This document shows, piece after piece, positions 44,725 through 54,085 of a stretch of DNA of 64,000 bases. The translations under genes were made by a program, and so were the position numbers. The DNA is taken from contig NZ_CP067102.1 of assembly GCF_016616885.1 (NCBI RefSeq), positions 2,818,501 through 2,882,500 of the forward strand. The letters run 5' to 3'. Each line of letters starts with the position of its first letter. The first letter of the stretch is position 1. The notes beneath the pieces were generated by a model that had not been told where the DNA came from, did not search any database, and was given only the letters and a program-made list of their open reading frames with translations. This DNA is from Bradyrhizobium diazoefficiens (lineage in GTDB: Bacteria; Pseudomonadota; Alphaproteobacteria; Rhizobiales; Xanthobacteraceae).

Positions 44725-44880
44725 TCAGCCCTTGCGGCGCTTCACCCGGACCGGGATCGGCTGAAGCCGTGGCTCCGGTCCTGCGAGTGCGTCGCGCACC
44801 CGATCGATGGCACGATCGAGCAGCTGGCGTAGCCGCTGCGTTGTCCGCGATCGCTTCGCTTCTTCGAGCAACTTTTTCAT
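44725..44880 (-). CDS. 51-residue basic protein downstream of lon
   Basis: Short open frame starting MKKLLEEAKRSRTTQRLRQLL, rich in Arg and Lys, ending with Pro-rich PEPRLQPIPVRVKRRKG. It begins five bases after the lon stop and has GGCGGAG eight bases upstream, so co-translation with lon is plausible. No family recognised; a helical, nucleic-acid- or protein-binding peptide is possible. Could be chance, but the ribosome site and spacing favour a gene. Confidence 0.5.
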   Translation of the reverse strand: MKKLLEEAKRSRTTQRLRQLLDRAIDRVRDALAGPEPRLQPIPVRVKRRKG

Positions 44881-44885
44881 CGCAT

Positions 44886-47267
44886 TCACTCCGCCGCTTC
44901 GACCTTGGCTTCCGCCGGCTCGAGCGCCGCGGCGATGGCCTCGTCGACGCGCTCCAGCCAGATGAATTCGAGGTTGTCCCGCGCGCTCTTCGGGATGTCG
45001 TCATAGTCCCGCTTGTTGCGCGCCGGCAGCATCACCCGCTTCAGTCCGGCGGCGGCCGCAGCCACCACCTTCTCCTTGATGCCGCCAACCGGGAGCACCA
45101 GCCCACGCAGCGAGATCTCGCCGGTCATCGCGGTGTCGCTCCGCACCGTGCGATTGGTAAGCAGTGACGTCAGCGCCGTGAACATCGCCACGCCCGCGCT
45201 CGGTCCGTCCTTCGGGGTCGCACCCGCGGGAACGTGAACATGGATGTCGCTCTTCTCGAACACCTGGGGATCGATGCCGAGCTGGGTGGCTCTGCTCTTC
45301 ACCAGCGTCAGCGCAGCCTGCACGCTCTCGCGCATGACCTCGCCGAGCTGGCCAGTCAGGATCATGCCGCCACGGCCGGGCACGCGCGAGGCCTCGATGA
45401 ACAGGATGTCGCCGCCGACCGGCGTCCAGGCAAGGCCGGTGGCTACGCCGGGAACGCTGGTGCGCTGCGCGATCTCGCCTTCGAAGCGCGGCTGTCCCAG
45501 CACATCGGCGATGTCCTTCGCCGTCACCACGACCTTGGCCGCCGTGCCTTCGGCGACCTGCACCGCGCCATGGCGGAACACCTTGCCGATCTCGCGCTCG
45601 AGGTTACGCACGCCGGCCTCGCGGGTGTAACCCTTGACGATCAGCCTCAGCGCCTCCGGCTCGATCTCCGCCTGCTCGGCGGTCAAGCCGTTGGCCTCCA
45701 GCTGCCGCCGCACCAGATAGCGCTTGGCGATCTCCAGCTTCTCCTCCTCGGTGTAGCCGGCGAGGCTGATCAGCTCCATGCGATCCAGCAGCGGACCGGG
45801 AATCTGGTCCAGCATGTTAGCAGTCGCGATGAACACCACGCGCGACAGGTCGAAGGGCACGGCCAGGTAATTGTCCCGGAACGTCCCGTTCTGCTCGGGG
45901 TCGAGCACCTCCAGCATGGCGGCAGAAGGATCGCCCTGCACGCCACGGCCCATCTTGTCGATCTCGTCCAGCATCATGACGCAGTTGCGTGCGCCCGCCT
46001 TCTTGATGCCCTGGATGATGTTGCCGGGCAGCGCGCCGATATAGGTGCGCCGGTGACCGCGGATCTCGGCCTCGTCATGCACGCCGCCCAGGCTGACGCG
46101 CACGAAGGGGCGATCCATCGCACGCGCGATCGACTGGCCGAGCGAGGTCTTGCCGACGCCGGGCGGGCCGACGAAGCACAGGATCGGGGCCTTGCCTTGC
46201 GGCGCCAGCTTGCGCACCGCCAGATATTCGATGATCCGGCTCTTGATCTTCTCCAGGCCAAAGTGATCCGCATCCAGGATGCGGCGCGCTTCCTTGATGT
46301 CGATCGGCTTCTCCGCGGGCAGCGCCCACGGCAGCTCGATCAGCCAATCGAGGTATGTGCGGACCATGCCGGCCTCACCGGCGGCCTCGGGCATGCGCTC
46401 GTAACGGCGCAGCTCCTTCTTGGCGTGCGCATCCGCTTCGGGCGGCATGTTGGCCTTGGCGATCGCAGCCGTCAGCTCGGCGACTTCGGCGGCCTTGCCG
46501 TCGCCTTCGCCCAGCTGGCGCTGAATGGTTGCCATCTGCTCGCGCAGGATCGCCTCGCGCTGCCGCTCGTCGAAGCTGGCGCGAGTCTTCAGGCCGATCT
46601 CATTGCTGATGCGCAGCACCTCCAGCCGCTCGGCCAGGTGCTTCGACACCTTCTCGACGCGCAGAGCGAGGTCGATGGTCTCCAGGACCTCCTGCTTGTC
46701 CTGCGGCTTGATGTCCATGAACGAGGTCGCCAGATCCGCCAGCGCGCCGGGCGCGGTGGTGCTCTGGAACATCGCGACCAGCTCGGGCGGCGCCTGCGGC
46801 AGCAGTTCGACCGCCTCGATGGCCTGGCGTTGCAGGTTCAGCGCCCGCGCCTCGATCTCGGGCGAGGACGTGGTCGGCTCCGGAATCTGCTGGATGCGCG
46901 CAGCCGGGAACGGCGCCCCCGGCAGGAAGTCGAGGATGCGCGCGCGCTGCACGCCCTGGCAGACGATGTGATGAGTGCCGTCGGGCGCGGTGATGTAGCG
47001 CACGATGTTGGCGATGGTCGCGACGCGATAGAGATCGTCCGGGCCGGGCTCCTCGGTCTCGGGGCTGCGCTGCAGGACGATGCCGATCGGCCGCTGCTCG
47101 CGCAGCGCCTGCTGGGCGGCGGCGACGGACTTCGGCCGGGCGATCGCGATCGGCGCGATGGCGCCGGGGAACAGCACCATCTCGCGCACGGGGATGATGA
47201 TCAGTGCGTCTTCGGGGATATTCACGTCAGTATTGGTCTGTGCGGTATTCATCTGTTCGGTGGCCAT
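44886..47267 (-). CDS. lon: ATP-dependent protease Lon (heat-shock-linked paralog)
   Basis: 793-residue cytoplasmic serine protease. N-terminal substrate-binding domain (IIIPVREMVLFPGAIAPIAI), AAA+ module with Walker A GPPGVGKTS and Walker B MMLDEIDKMG, and a Ser-Lys catalytic dyad in PKDGPSAGV and GGIKEKVVAA. Full length. It starts eight bases after the hsp20 stop, so the two are probably one transcript; the pairing suggests a stress-response second Lon besides the usual clpPX-lon locus. Confidence 0.93.
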   Translation of the reverse strand: MATEQMNTAQTNTDVNIPEDALIIIPVREMVLFPGAIAPIAIARPKSVAAAQQALREQRPIGIVLQRSPETEEPGPDDLYRVATIANIVRYITAPDGTHHIVCQGVQRARILDFLPGAPFPAARIQQIPEPTTSSPEIEARALNLQRQAIEAVELLPQAPPELVAMFQSTTAPGALADLATSFMDIKPQDKQEVLETIDLALRVEKVSKHLAERLEVLRISNEIGLKTRASFDERQREAILREQMATIQRQLGEGDGKAAEVAELTAAIAKANMPPEADAHAKKELRRYERMPEAAGEAGMVRTYLDWLIELPWALPAEKPIDIKEARRILDADHFGLEKIKSRIIEYLAVRKLAPQGKAPILCFVGPPGVGKTSLGQSIARAMDRPFVRVSLGGVHDEAEIRGHRRTYIGALPGNIIQGIKKAGARNCVMMLDEIDKMGRGVQGDPSAAMLEVLDPEQNGTFRDNYLAVPFDLSRVVFIATANMLDQIPGPLLDRMELISLAGYTEEEKLEIAKRYLVRRQLEANGLTAEQAEIEPEALRLIVKGYTREAGVRNLEREIGKVFRHGAVQVAEGTAAKVVVTAKDIADVLGQPRFEGEIAQRTSVPGVATGLAWTPVGGDILFIEASRVPGRGGMILTGQLGEVMRESVQAALTLVKSRATQLGIDPQVFEKSDIHVHVPAGATPKDGPSAGVAMFTALTSLLTNRTVRSDTAMTGEISLRGLVLPVGGIKEKVVAAAAAGLKRVMLPARNKRDYDDIPKSARDNLEFIWLERVDEAIAAALEPAEAKVEAAE

Positions 47268-47275
47268 GATCGACC

Positions 47276-47659
47276 TCAGGATTTGGCGAGGCGCAGTGCG
47301 ACGCAGCCGTCCATCACGAAGCGGCTGATGGCGTAGCGGCCAAGCGGCAATGCAATGCGGCGCTCAAAACGCCCCTGCGGCAGCTCGAGCCGGTGGATGC
47401 GGGCGTTGCGAAGCTCCGGCGGGAGCGTGCGCTGGCCAGAGATAATGAGCGCGCCGTCCTGGATCACCGTCTCGACATTGTCCGGATTGACGCCGGGAAG
47501 TGCCACCAGGATCAGGAGCTCATGCTCGGTTTCGAGCACGTCGATCGGCGGCTCCCAGCAGGCCTCCTGACGGCCGAACTGCTGCCGCATCCGTTCGGCG
47601 CGGTTGAGCGAGTCCAGGGCTTCGGACAGCATCCAGTCGAAGGGATTTTTGGGTTGCAT
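47276..47659 (-). CDS. small heat shock protein, Hsp20/alpha-crystallin family
   Basis: 127 residues with an alpha-crystallin domain: PIDVLETEHELLILVALPGVNPDNVETVIQDGALIISGQRTLP and the ending ERRIALPLGRYAI. A chaperone that holds unfolded proteins. First gene of the hsp20-lon operon. No convincing sigma-32 promoter or ROSE-type leader was recognised upstream. Confidence 0.9.
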   Translation of the reverse strand: MQPKNPFDWMLSEALDSLNRAERMRQQFGRQEACWEPPIDVLETEHELLILVALPGVNPDNVETVIQDGALIISGQRTLPPELRNARIHRLELPQGRFERRIALPLGRYAISRFVMDGCVALRLAKS

Positions 47660-47792
47660 GGCAAAACTCGGGGGAAGGCGCTGCGGTTGGAAAACGGGGA
47701 TATGGTGATGGTTCCCGCAAATTCCAGCATCGCGCGTTCAGAGCATGCCTGGCCCTCGAAGCAGACGAGGCCCTTGCGCTCAGACGCATCGA

Positions 47793-47815
47793 CGCCGCGG
47801 AGACATTCCGCGGCG
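47793..47815. terminator. hairpin between the DUF892 gene and hsp20
   Basis: An 8-bp stem CGCCGCGG / CCGCGGCG with a seven-base loop lies 32 bp past the stop of the ferritin-like gene on the minus strand. No T-run follows, so it is a possible terminator only. Confidence 0.3.
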
Positions 47816-47846
47816 CCGGAGGCAACAATTGGGCGGGACTCTATGG

Positions 47847-48416
47847 TCAGGCGGCGGCGCGGTACTCCTGTTCCGCTTCGAGATTGATGACCGAGGTGGC
47901 GAGCTCGGTCAGCGCATGGTCGGTCGCCTCTTCCTCGTCCAGCGTCTCCTGAAGCAGCCTTGCGGCGTCAGGCATGCCGAGCTCCTCGGCCCAGGTGCGC
48001 AGCGTGCCGTAGCGGGAGATCTCGTAATGCTCGACCGCTTGCGCCGCGGCGAGCAGGCCGGCGTCGAGGGCAGGGGCGTTCTTGAAGTCCTTCATGATCC
48101 CGGCGCCCTCGTCGGTGATGCCGTTGATCGCCTCACACGGCTTGCCGCGCGCGGGCTTGCCCAGCATCTTGAAGACCTGGTCCAGACGTTTGACCTGGCC
48201 CTGCGTCTCCCGCAGATGCTTGTTGAAGGCGGCCGCAAGGTCCTTCGAGTGGGCAGCCTTGGCCATTTTCGGCAGCGTCTTGATGATCTTGTTCTCCGCG
48301 AAATAGATGTCTTTCAGCGTTTCCAGAAACAGATCGCTCAGCAGCTTAGGCGCCTGACGCGGGCGGCGCGATGCGGTCTTTTTCTTAGGTGCACGTTTCT
48401 TTGCTTTCTTGGCCAT
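47847..48416 (-). CDS. ferritin-like DUF892 (YciE/YciF) stress protein
   Basis: 189 residues. A lysine/arginine-rich start (AKKAKKRAPKKKTASRRPRQ) precedes a four-helix ferritin-like domain of the YciE/YciF family, with ETLKDIYFAENKIIKTLPKMAKAA, FNKHLRETQGQVKRLDQVF and EHYEISRYGTLRTWAEELG holding the conserved Glu and His. GAGGAGGATTT supports the start at 48416. Linked with general stress responses in other bacteria; metal binding is unproven. Confidence 0.9.
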   Translation of the reverse strand: MAKKAKKRAPKKKTASRRPRQAPKLLSDLFLETLKDIYFAENKIIKTLPKMAKAAHSKDLAAAFNKHLRETQGQVKRLDQVFKMLGKPARGKPCEAINGITDEGAGIMKDFKNAPALDAGLLAAAQAVEHYEISRYGTLRTWAEELGMPDAARLLQETLDEEEATDHALTELATSVINLEAEQEYRAAA

Positions 48417-48567
48417 AAATCCTCCTCTTGAGGTGACACGGGAAGGCACGTCCTTCCTCAATCCTCACGCGATCAAGAGCCGGCGTCTGCAAATGTTCCT
48501 CGCGAAGGCCTTCGCGAGCCGCTATGGCTGGCCATCCGACCAACGCTCGCTCTGCTTCGTCTCAGCC

Positions 48568-48699
48568 GGCCTGATCGCGCGGACGCTCGGGCGAACCGGA
48601 AATGCCGTGCTGTCGCGCGTCCTCGGCATGCTGCTCGCGGCCTATTCGGTGCAGTTTGTGATCAACGGCATTGCGGCCGTCCGGGCGAGCCTGTCTTGA
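48568..48699 (+). pseudogene. C-terminal remnant of a MarC-family membrane protein
   Basis: The stretch RTLGRTGNAVLSRVLGMLLAAYSVQFVINGIAAV matches the end of MarC-family multi-pass proteins, but the preceding 180 bp on that frame has no MarC helices, no start and no ribosome site. It is best read as a degraded end of a gene in the 471-bp gap 48417-48887, which otherwise shows nothing. Confidence 0.5.
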
Positions 48700-48887
48700 G
48701 GTTTTCTTGGGGTCGCGACAATCTGTTAATCTCTTGATTTTACGATGTAATTCGTGGCGTAGCGGACCCGTCGGCAAGATGGCGCCCGAACAGGGCCGCT
48801 TTCGCTTGCGCTGCCATATTGCTTTGACGTACTTCCGGTCTAACAAACGCCCATCGCCAAGAAGGCCGAAATGAAATCGAGGTGTCG

Positions 48888-49535
48888 ATGACAGCGGACG
48901 AACTCGCCACGAGACAGGCCATCATCGACGCCTGCCGCCGCATGAACGCGCTCGGCATCAACCAGGGCACATCGGGCAATATCAGCGTGCGTTTCGGCAA
49001 TGGGCTCCTGCTCACGCCCACCAGCGTGCCCTACGACGCCATGACGCCGGACCAGATCGTGTTCATGGCAATGGACGGCTCGCATGCCCCCGAACAGAAG
49101 CCGTCCAGCGAGTGGCGCTTCCACCTCGACATCCTGAAGGCGCGCGCCGACGTCAACGCCGTCGTGCACGCCCATCCGACCTATTGCACCATCCTGGCGA
49201 TCATGGGCATGGACATCCCGCCCGTGCACTACATGATCGCGGCTGCCGGCGGCGACAGCATCCGCTGCGCGCCCTATGCCACCTTCGGCACGGCAGAACT
49301 GTCCGAGCACGCGGTGCGCGCGCTGGTCGACCGGCTTGCCTGCCTGCTCGACCATCACGGCATGATCGCGGTCGGCAACACGCTCGACAAGGCGATGTGG
49401 CTCGCCGTCGAGGTCGAGACGCTGGCGCGGCAATATCATGGCTGTCTCCAGATCGGCAAACCACCGCTGCTCTCCAGCGCCGAAATTGAACGGGTCCGCC
49501 AGCGCATGGCCGGCTACGGCCTGTCGGAAGGGTAG
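48888..49535 (+). CDS. class II aldolase/adducin-family protein (fuculose-phosphate aldolase-like)
   Basis: 215 residues with NQGTSGNISVRFGNGLLLTPTS (phosphate-binding loop), PSSEWRFHLDIL with the catalytic-type Glu region, and zinc ligands in VVHAHPTYCT and DHHGMIAVG. Metal-dependent aldolases of this type cleave sugar phosphates such as fuculose-1-phosphate; the substrate here is unknown. Start chosen at 48888, six bases after GAGG. The ClC gene follows 12 bp later, so they may share a transcript. Confidence 0.88.
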   Translation: MTADELATRQAIIDACRRMNALGINQGTSGNISVRFGNGLLLTPTSVPYDAMTPDQIVFMAMDGSHAPEQKPSSEWRFHLDILKARADVNAVVHAHPTYCTILAIMGMDIPPVHYMIAAAGGDSIRCAPYATFGTAELSEHAVRALVDRLACLLDHHGMIAVGNTLDKAMWLAVEVETLARQYHGCLQIGKPPLLSSAEIERVRQRMAGYGLSEG

Positions 49536-49547
49536 GGCTGGCAGCAG

Positions 49548-51335
49548 GTGTTCGCGCGGATCAGATATTTCGTCAACGGCAAGGCAACCAACCGCACCAT
49601 GGTCCGGCTGCGCGCCCTGTTGCGCAGCAACGAGTTCTACCTGATCCCGCTGGCGCTCGTGATCGGCACGCTGGCCGGCGCGATCGTCACGCTGATGGCC
49701 GAGATCGCGCAGATCGCCCATGTCGTGATCTACGGCATTCCGATCGACGTGCGCCTCTCCGCCCACACCTATATCAATCCATGGGCGGCGTTGATCGCCC
49801 CCGCGCTTGGCGGCCTGGTGCTCGGCGTCATGGAATGGTGGCGCCGACGGCTGAAGATTTCCAGCGCGGTCGACCCGATCGAGGCCAATGCGCTGCGCGG
49901 CGGCAATCTGTCGATGCGCGACAGCGTGGTGGTGTCGAGCCAGACCCTGATCTCGAACGGATGCGGCGCCTCCGTCGGCCTCGAGGCCGGCTATACCCAG
50001 ATCGGTTCGGGCATTGCCTCGCTGCTCGGCAAGTTCTTCAATCTCCGCCGCAACGACCTCCGCCTCATCGTCGGCTGCGGCGCGGCGGCGGCGATCGCGG
50101 CGGCCTTCGGCGCACCGATCACCGGGGCGTTCTATGCCTGCGAGCTGATTGTCGGCGTCTATTCGGTCGGCAGCGCCGCGCCGATCCTGGCGGCCTCGCT
50201 CGCCGGCGCCTTGACCGCACAATGGCTCGGCGGCGCGCCTTACTCGATCGAAATCCCCAAGGTCAGCGCCGTCGGTGTCGAGCAATATCTGGCGCTGATC
50301 GTGCTCGCGCTCGTCACCAGTGGCGTCGGCATCGCCGTGATGCGCTCGTCCTCGATGTTCGAGCGGCTGTTCAAATGGTTGCCGGTCTGGCTGCGGCCGG
50401 TGATCGGCGGCCTCATCGTCGGCGGCTTCGCCATCGTGACGCCGCAGGTGCTCGCGGCCGGCCACGGCGCCATGGTGCTCGATCTCTTCCACGACATGAC
50501 GATCGGCCTGATCGCGATCATCATCGCGCTGAAGGTGACGGCCTGCCTGATCTCGCTGGCCTCCGGTTTCCGCGGCGGACTGTTTTTCGCCTCGCTGTTC
50601 GTCGGCAGCCTGATCGGAAAGTTCTTCTCTGCGGTGCTGCTCTTGATCAGCCCGACCTTCGTGATCGATCCGCTGGTGGCGATGCTGACCGGCATGGCGA
50701 CGCTCGGCGTCGCCATCGTCGGCGGTCCCCTGACCATGTCGTTCCTCGTGCTCGAGATGACCCGCAACGTCGACGTCACCGCCGTGGTGCTGGCCGGCTG
50801 CATCGTCACCTCGATCTGCGTCCGCTTCATGTTCGGCCACTCCTTCTCGACCTGGCGCCTGCATCTGCGCGGCGAGACCATCCGCAGCGCCAACGACGTC
50901 GGCTGGCTGCGCAACCTCACCGTCGAGCGCCTGATGCGCTCCGACGTCGGCAAGGTGCCGTCGACCACCACCATCGCCGCGACACGGAGTGAATTTGCGC
51001 TCGGGTCGCGGCCCGGGATCGTCATTGTCAACAATGCTGACGAATATGTCGGCCTCGTCCTGCTGCCCGATCTGTTCTCCAGCGACCTCGACGCCATCGC
51101 CGACGAGATCCAGGTCGTCGAGCTCGCGCGCCTGACCGAGATCGTGCTGATTCCGGAAATGAACGTGAAGAGCGCGATGGCGGTGTTCGACGAGGCCGAG
51201 GCCGAGATGCTGGCGGTGGTGGATTCCACCGACAGCCGCAAGGTGGTCGGCTTCCTCACCGAGACCTTTGCCCGCCGCCGCTATGTCGAGGAGATCGACA
51301 AGGCGACGCGCGGCGTGCTTGGCGCGTTGTCGTAG
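49548..51335 (+). CDS. ClC-family chloride channel/transporter with C-terminal CBS region
   Basis: 595 residues: about eleven membrane helices with ClC hallmarks (NGCGASVGLEAGYTQIGSG holding the gating-type Glu; ASGFRGGLFFASLFVGSLIGKFF; GMATLGVAIVGGPLT), then a cytosolic part of about 150 residues resembling paired CBS domains (VERLMRSDVGKVPSTTTIAAT ... MAVFDEAEAEMLAVVDSTDSRKVVGFLTE). The start appears to be GTG, 12 bp after the aldolase stop. Direction (channel or H+/Cl- exchanger) is not fixed by sequence. Confidence 0.9.
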   Translation: MFARIRYFVNGKATNRTMVRLRALLRSNEFYLIPLALVIGTLAGAIVTLMAEIAQIAHVVIYGIPIDVRLSAHTYINPWAALIAPALGGLVLGVMEWWRRRLKISSAVDPIEANALRGGNLSMRDSVVVSSQTLISNGCGASVGLEAGYTQIGSGIASLLGKFFNLRRNDLRLIVGCGAAAAIAAAFGAPITGAFYACELIVGVYSVGSAAPILAASLAGALTAQWLGGAPYSIEIPKVSAVGVEQYLALIVLALVTSGVGIAVMRSSSMFERLFKWLPVWLRPVIGGLIVGGFAIVTPQVLAAGHGAMVLDLFHDMTIGLIAIIIALKVTACLISLASGFRGGLFFASLFVGSLIGKFFSAVLLLISPTFVIDPLVAMLTGMATLGVAIVGGPLTMSFLVLEMTRNVDVTAVVLAGCIVTSICVRFMFGHSFSTWRLHLRGETIRSANDVGWLRNLTVERLMRSDVGKVPSTTTIAATRSEFALGSRPGIVIVNNADEYVGLVLLPDLFSSDLDAIADEIQVVELARLTEIVLIPEMNVKSAMAVFDEAEAEMLAVVDSTDSRKVVGFLTETFARRRYVEEIDKATRGVLGALS

Positions 51336-51393
51336 GCGCCCGGGCCAGTTGACGCTGGCACTGGAGCTATCGCGCCCACTAGGGGGCGCAGGT

Positions 51394-52638
51394 TCATTCG
51401 AGTTGATCGACCTCGCGCAGCACCGGAAACAGCTTCATCCAGAGCAGTGCGATCGCGATGGTGCCGAGACCGCCGAGCGCGGCGGCCGGCATCGCGCCGA
51501 GCAGGGCCGCCGCCATACCGCTCTCGAACTCGCCGAGCTGGTTGGAGGCGTTGATGAACAGGAAGTTCACGGCGCCGACGCGGCCGCGCATCGCATCCGG
51601 TGTTGAAAGCTGCACCAGCGCGACGCGGACGACGACGCTGATGGTGTCGGCGGCGCCCATCGCGGCGAGCGCGATCACCGAGAGCCAGATGTTGCGTGAC
51701 AGCGCAAACGCGATGGTCGCGAGCCCGAAGGCGATCACCGCCTGGAACATCCGCAAGCCTGCGCGTCGCGCGATCGGATGCCGTGCGATGATCGCGGTCA
51801 TGCAGAGCGCACCAACCGCAGGCGCCGCGCGCATCACACCAAGCGCCCAGGGCCCGGCCTGCAAAATGTCCTTGGCATAGATCGGCAGCAGCGCGGTGGA
51901 GCCGCCGAGCAGGACCGCGAACAGGTCGAGCGAGATCGTGCCGAGGATCGCAGGATTGCTGCGGACGAAGTGCAGGCCGGCAAACAGCCCGTCGACGCTT
52001 TCATGCTCGGAAGGAGCGGCCCGTTCGACCCGGATCAGGCCGCTGAGGCCGCACGCGATCAGCGACAGCACTGCCATCAACGCGAACGGCGCGCTTGGCG
52101 AGAGGGCATAAGCGAGCCCGCCGACGGCCGGGCCGCCGATGGTCGCGACCTGCCAGGTGCCGGTCGCAAGCGCAGTCGCCCGTTGCAGCATGCCATCCGG
52201 CGCGACGGCTGGCAGCAGCGCGGACGAAGCGGGGCTTTCGAAGGCGCCGCAAAGCCCGAACACGCCGAGAATGATGAAGATCTCGGGCGCGGTCAGCGTC
52301 CCCATCAGCAGCCGCATGGCAAGGTAGCCAGCGGCGAGCCCCTGCGTCAGCTCGCAGAGCTGGACGATGCGGCGGCGGTCGTAGCGGTCGGCGGCGTGGC
52401 CGGCGACGAGCACGAGCAGCGCGCTCGGAATGAACTGCACGAGACCGGCGAGGCCGAGATAGAAGGCGCTGCCGGTCAGCGCATAGATCTGCCAGCCGAC
52501 AGCGACTGTGGCGACCTGATAGGAGAATTCCGACAGGGTGCGCGAGGCGATGTAGAGCAGCAGCGGAGGGTGTCGCACCAGCGCGACGGACGAGGTGGGA
52601 AGTGTAGAAGCAGTCACGTTGAACCCCAAAATTGGCAT
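51394..52638 (-). CDS. major facilitator superfamily transporter (EntS/enterobactin-exporter type)
   Basis: 414 residues with twelve predicted helices; the loop GHAADRYDRRRIVQLCE is the family A-motif and GAFESPASSALLPAVAPDG is typical of the DUF894/EntS-like group. Some members export siderophores or drugs; no substrate can be assigned. Alone on the minus strand. Confidence 0.85.
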   Translation of the reverse strand: MPILGFNVTASTLPTSSVALVRHPPLLLYIASRTLSEFSYQVATVAVGWQIYALTGSAFYLGLAGLVQFIPSALLVLVAGHAADRYDRRRIVQLCELTQGLAAGYLAMRLLMGTLTAPEIFIILGVFGLCGAFESPASSALLPAVAPDGMLQRATALATGTWQVATIGGPAVGGLAYALSPSAPFALMAVLSLIACGLSGLIRVERAAPSEHESVDGLFAGLHFVRSNPAILGTISLDLFAVLLGGSTALLPIYAKDILQAGPWALGVMRAAPAVGALCMTAIIARHPIARRAGLRMFQAVIAFGLATIAFALSRNIWLSVIALAAMGAADTISVVVRVALVQLSTPDAMRGRVGAVNFLFINASNQLGEFESGMAAALLGAMPAAALGGLGTIAIALLWMKLFPVLREVDQLE

Positions 52639-52872
52639 CGATCCCGACGACGTCGGTTGATGCGTTGGTTCACGTGAACGCTTACGGCGGCCGGAAAAGT
52701 GGCGCGGCCGTTCATTATCCGCTCAGGTTGGATGGATCAAGCTGGATCTGGCGGTTCGGTTTACAATCGTTCAAAGCGTGGCAGATTGCCGCGATCACGA
52801 AACCATTTCAGTGCTTTGCGCGTTAAGTGTTGTTTCCATATCTTTTATTTGGCGAGAACAGAGGGCGCTAAG

Positions 52873-53250
52873 ATGAGTGACAGGTCCGTGAATTCGAGAA
52901 TTGGCCGCAACACTGCGCTGGCCGCGTTCGCCAGTTTCGCCCTGGTCGCGGCGTCCCTGTCGCCTGCGGCTGCCGCGTCTCCGACCGCGGCCAAGGCACT
53001 GGCTGCAGTGGCAGGGCAAGGCTCGTCCAGCGCGACCGATTTTAGCGCCGCACGGCGTCGTCACTACTACCGGCGCGGACCGAACGCTGCGGGCCTTGCC
53101 TTCATGGGCATCGCGGCCGGTCTGATCGGCGGCGCGATCGCCGAGAGCCGGCGCCAGGAGTACTACGATAATTATTACTATGGCGGCCCGCGCTATTACG
53201 GTCCCGGCTACGGCTATTACGGCGGACCGCGTTACTACAATCCGTATTGA
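52873..53250 (+). CDS. exported Tyr/Gly-rich hypothetical protein
   Basis: 125 residues: signal peptide (FASFALVAASLSPAAAA), an alanine-rich spacer, basic RRRHYYRRGPNAAG, a membrane-like glycine segment (LAFMGIAAGLIGGAIA) and a tail of YYGGPRYYGPGYGYYGG repeats. This layout is common in small rhizobial envelope proteins of unknown function. GGCGCTAAG precedes the ATG. Confidence 0.7.
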   Translation: MSDRSVNSRIGRNTALAAFASFALVAASLSPAAAASPTAAKALAAVAGQGSSSATDFSAARRRHYYRRGPNAAGLAFMGIAAGLIGGAIAESRRQEYYDNYYYGGPRYYGPGYGYYGGPRYYNPY

Positions 53251-53641
53251 GGGTGCACGACGGGCAAAACAGCTGCCGGCCTGTCAATGCCTCCAGGTAA
53301 AAATATTCCGCTTTACCGAAATTCGGAAATGTCGTATGTGTCGCCCATCCCGGCTCATCCTTGAGGGGCGATCGTACGTCGTCACGAATTGCGAGCCGGG
53401 CTTGCGGTGGACGCGGCAGCGTCGGCACGAAAAGGTGCGGGCAGGGCGGGTAGTCCCTGTGAGCCCGCAACCGCGTGCGGATGAGCGGCGCTGTTCAGTT
53501 CGTCTCGCCAACATTTCGATGGCTACGTGCACGATGCCATCGAACCCTGTGGCAACAGACGAACGCGCGTACGGCAAAACCGTGTGGTCCTGGCCGTCGT
53601 TGCTACGGTCAAGCCTGTCGCGGAGATGTGGAGCGCCCAAC
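53251..53641. other. gene-free stretch before the repeat cluster
   Basis: About 390 bp in which open frames on both strands look like chance. None has a ribosome site with family-like protein. No repeat or RNA was recognised here. Confidence 0.4.
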
Positions 53642-53863
53642 CGGGTCAACCACATCGTCAATTCGCGGGGCGAGGGAGGCCAGAAGGAACTCGGCTCCCG
53701 GGAGAGCACGGCATAAGCCGTCAACCCATCGCGCAGGGAAGGCCGAGTGATTGGCACCACCTGTATGCTGCTGTGCGGTTCTTCCTGCGTGTGCTTTTCG
53801 CGCAGCGGACCGCGGGTGCGAGGTCAGCACCCGGCCTTCCCTGCGCCCTCTTGGTCAAGAGGG
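53642..53863. repeat. intergenic repeat with 15-bp inverted arms
   Basis: GCGCAGGGAAGGCCG (53731-53745) and its exact complement (53832-53846) enclose a section with GTGTGCTTTTCGCGCAGCGG, and a short hairpin CCCTCTT-GGTC-AAGAGGG follows (53846-53863). The preceding GGCCAGAAGGAACTCGGCTCC and GAGAGCACGGCATAAGCCGT blocks belong to a sequence often repeated in Bradyrhizobium genomes. Boundaries are approximate. Confidence 0.6.
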
Positions 53864-53968
53864 TGGAGTGATCAAGCAAAGCTCGGGCGAGACAAGCCGC
53901 GAGAACGCGAAGGCGTGTCTATGACTCAAAAACGCGAACCGGAAGAGCGAAGCCGTTGCCTCACACTC

Positions 53969-54044
53969 CGTCATTGCGAACGCAGCGAAGCAATCCGCGC
54001 GGGCAGTCTTGATTGCTTCGTCGCAAGGGCTCCTCGCAATGACG
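53969..54044. repeat. dispersed repeat element, copy 2
   Basis: 76 bp bounded by CGTCATTGCGA and its complement, like the element at 30376-30492, with the same GCAGCGAAGCAATCC, GATTGCTTCGTCGCA and GGGCTCCTCGCAATGACG blocks but without the extra internal hairpin. Confidence 0.88.
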
Positions 54045-54085
54045 ACGTGGAAGCAGTTGCGTTCTACCGCGCTAGGCGTCCTGCA

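Noticed and set aside
45234..47336. 700-residue open frame antisense to lon
   Set aside because: Mirror of the lon coding sequence; no domain and no ribosome site.
48840..50864. 674-residue open frame antisense to the aldolase and ClC genes
   Set aside because: Spans two well-supported sense genes and is charged and repetitive in the usual antisense manner.
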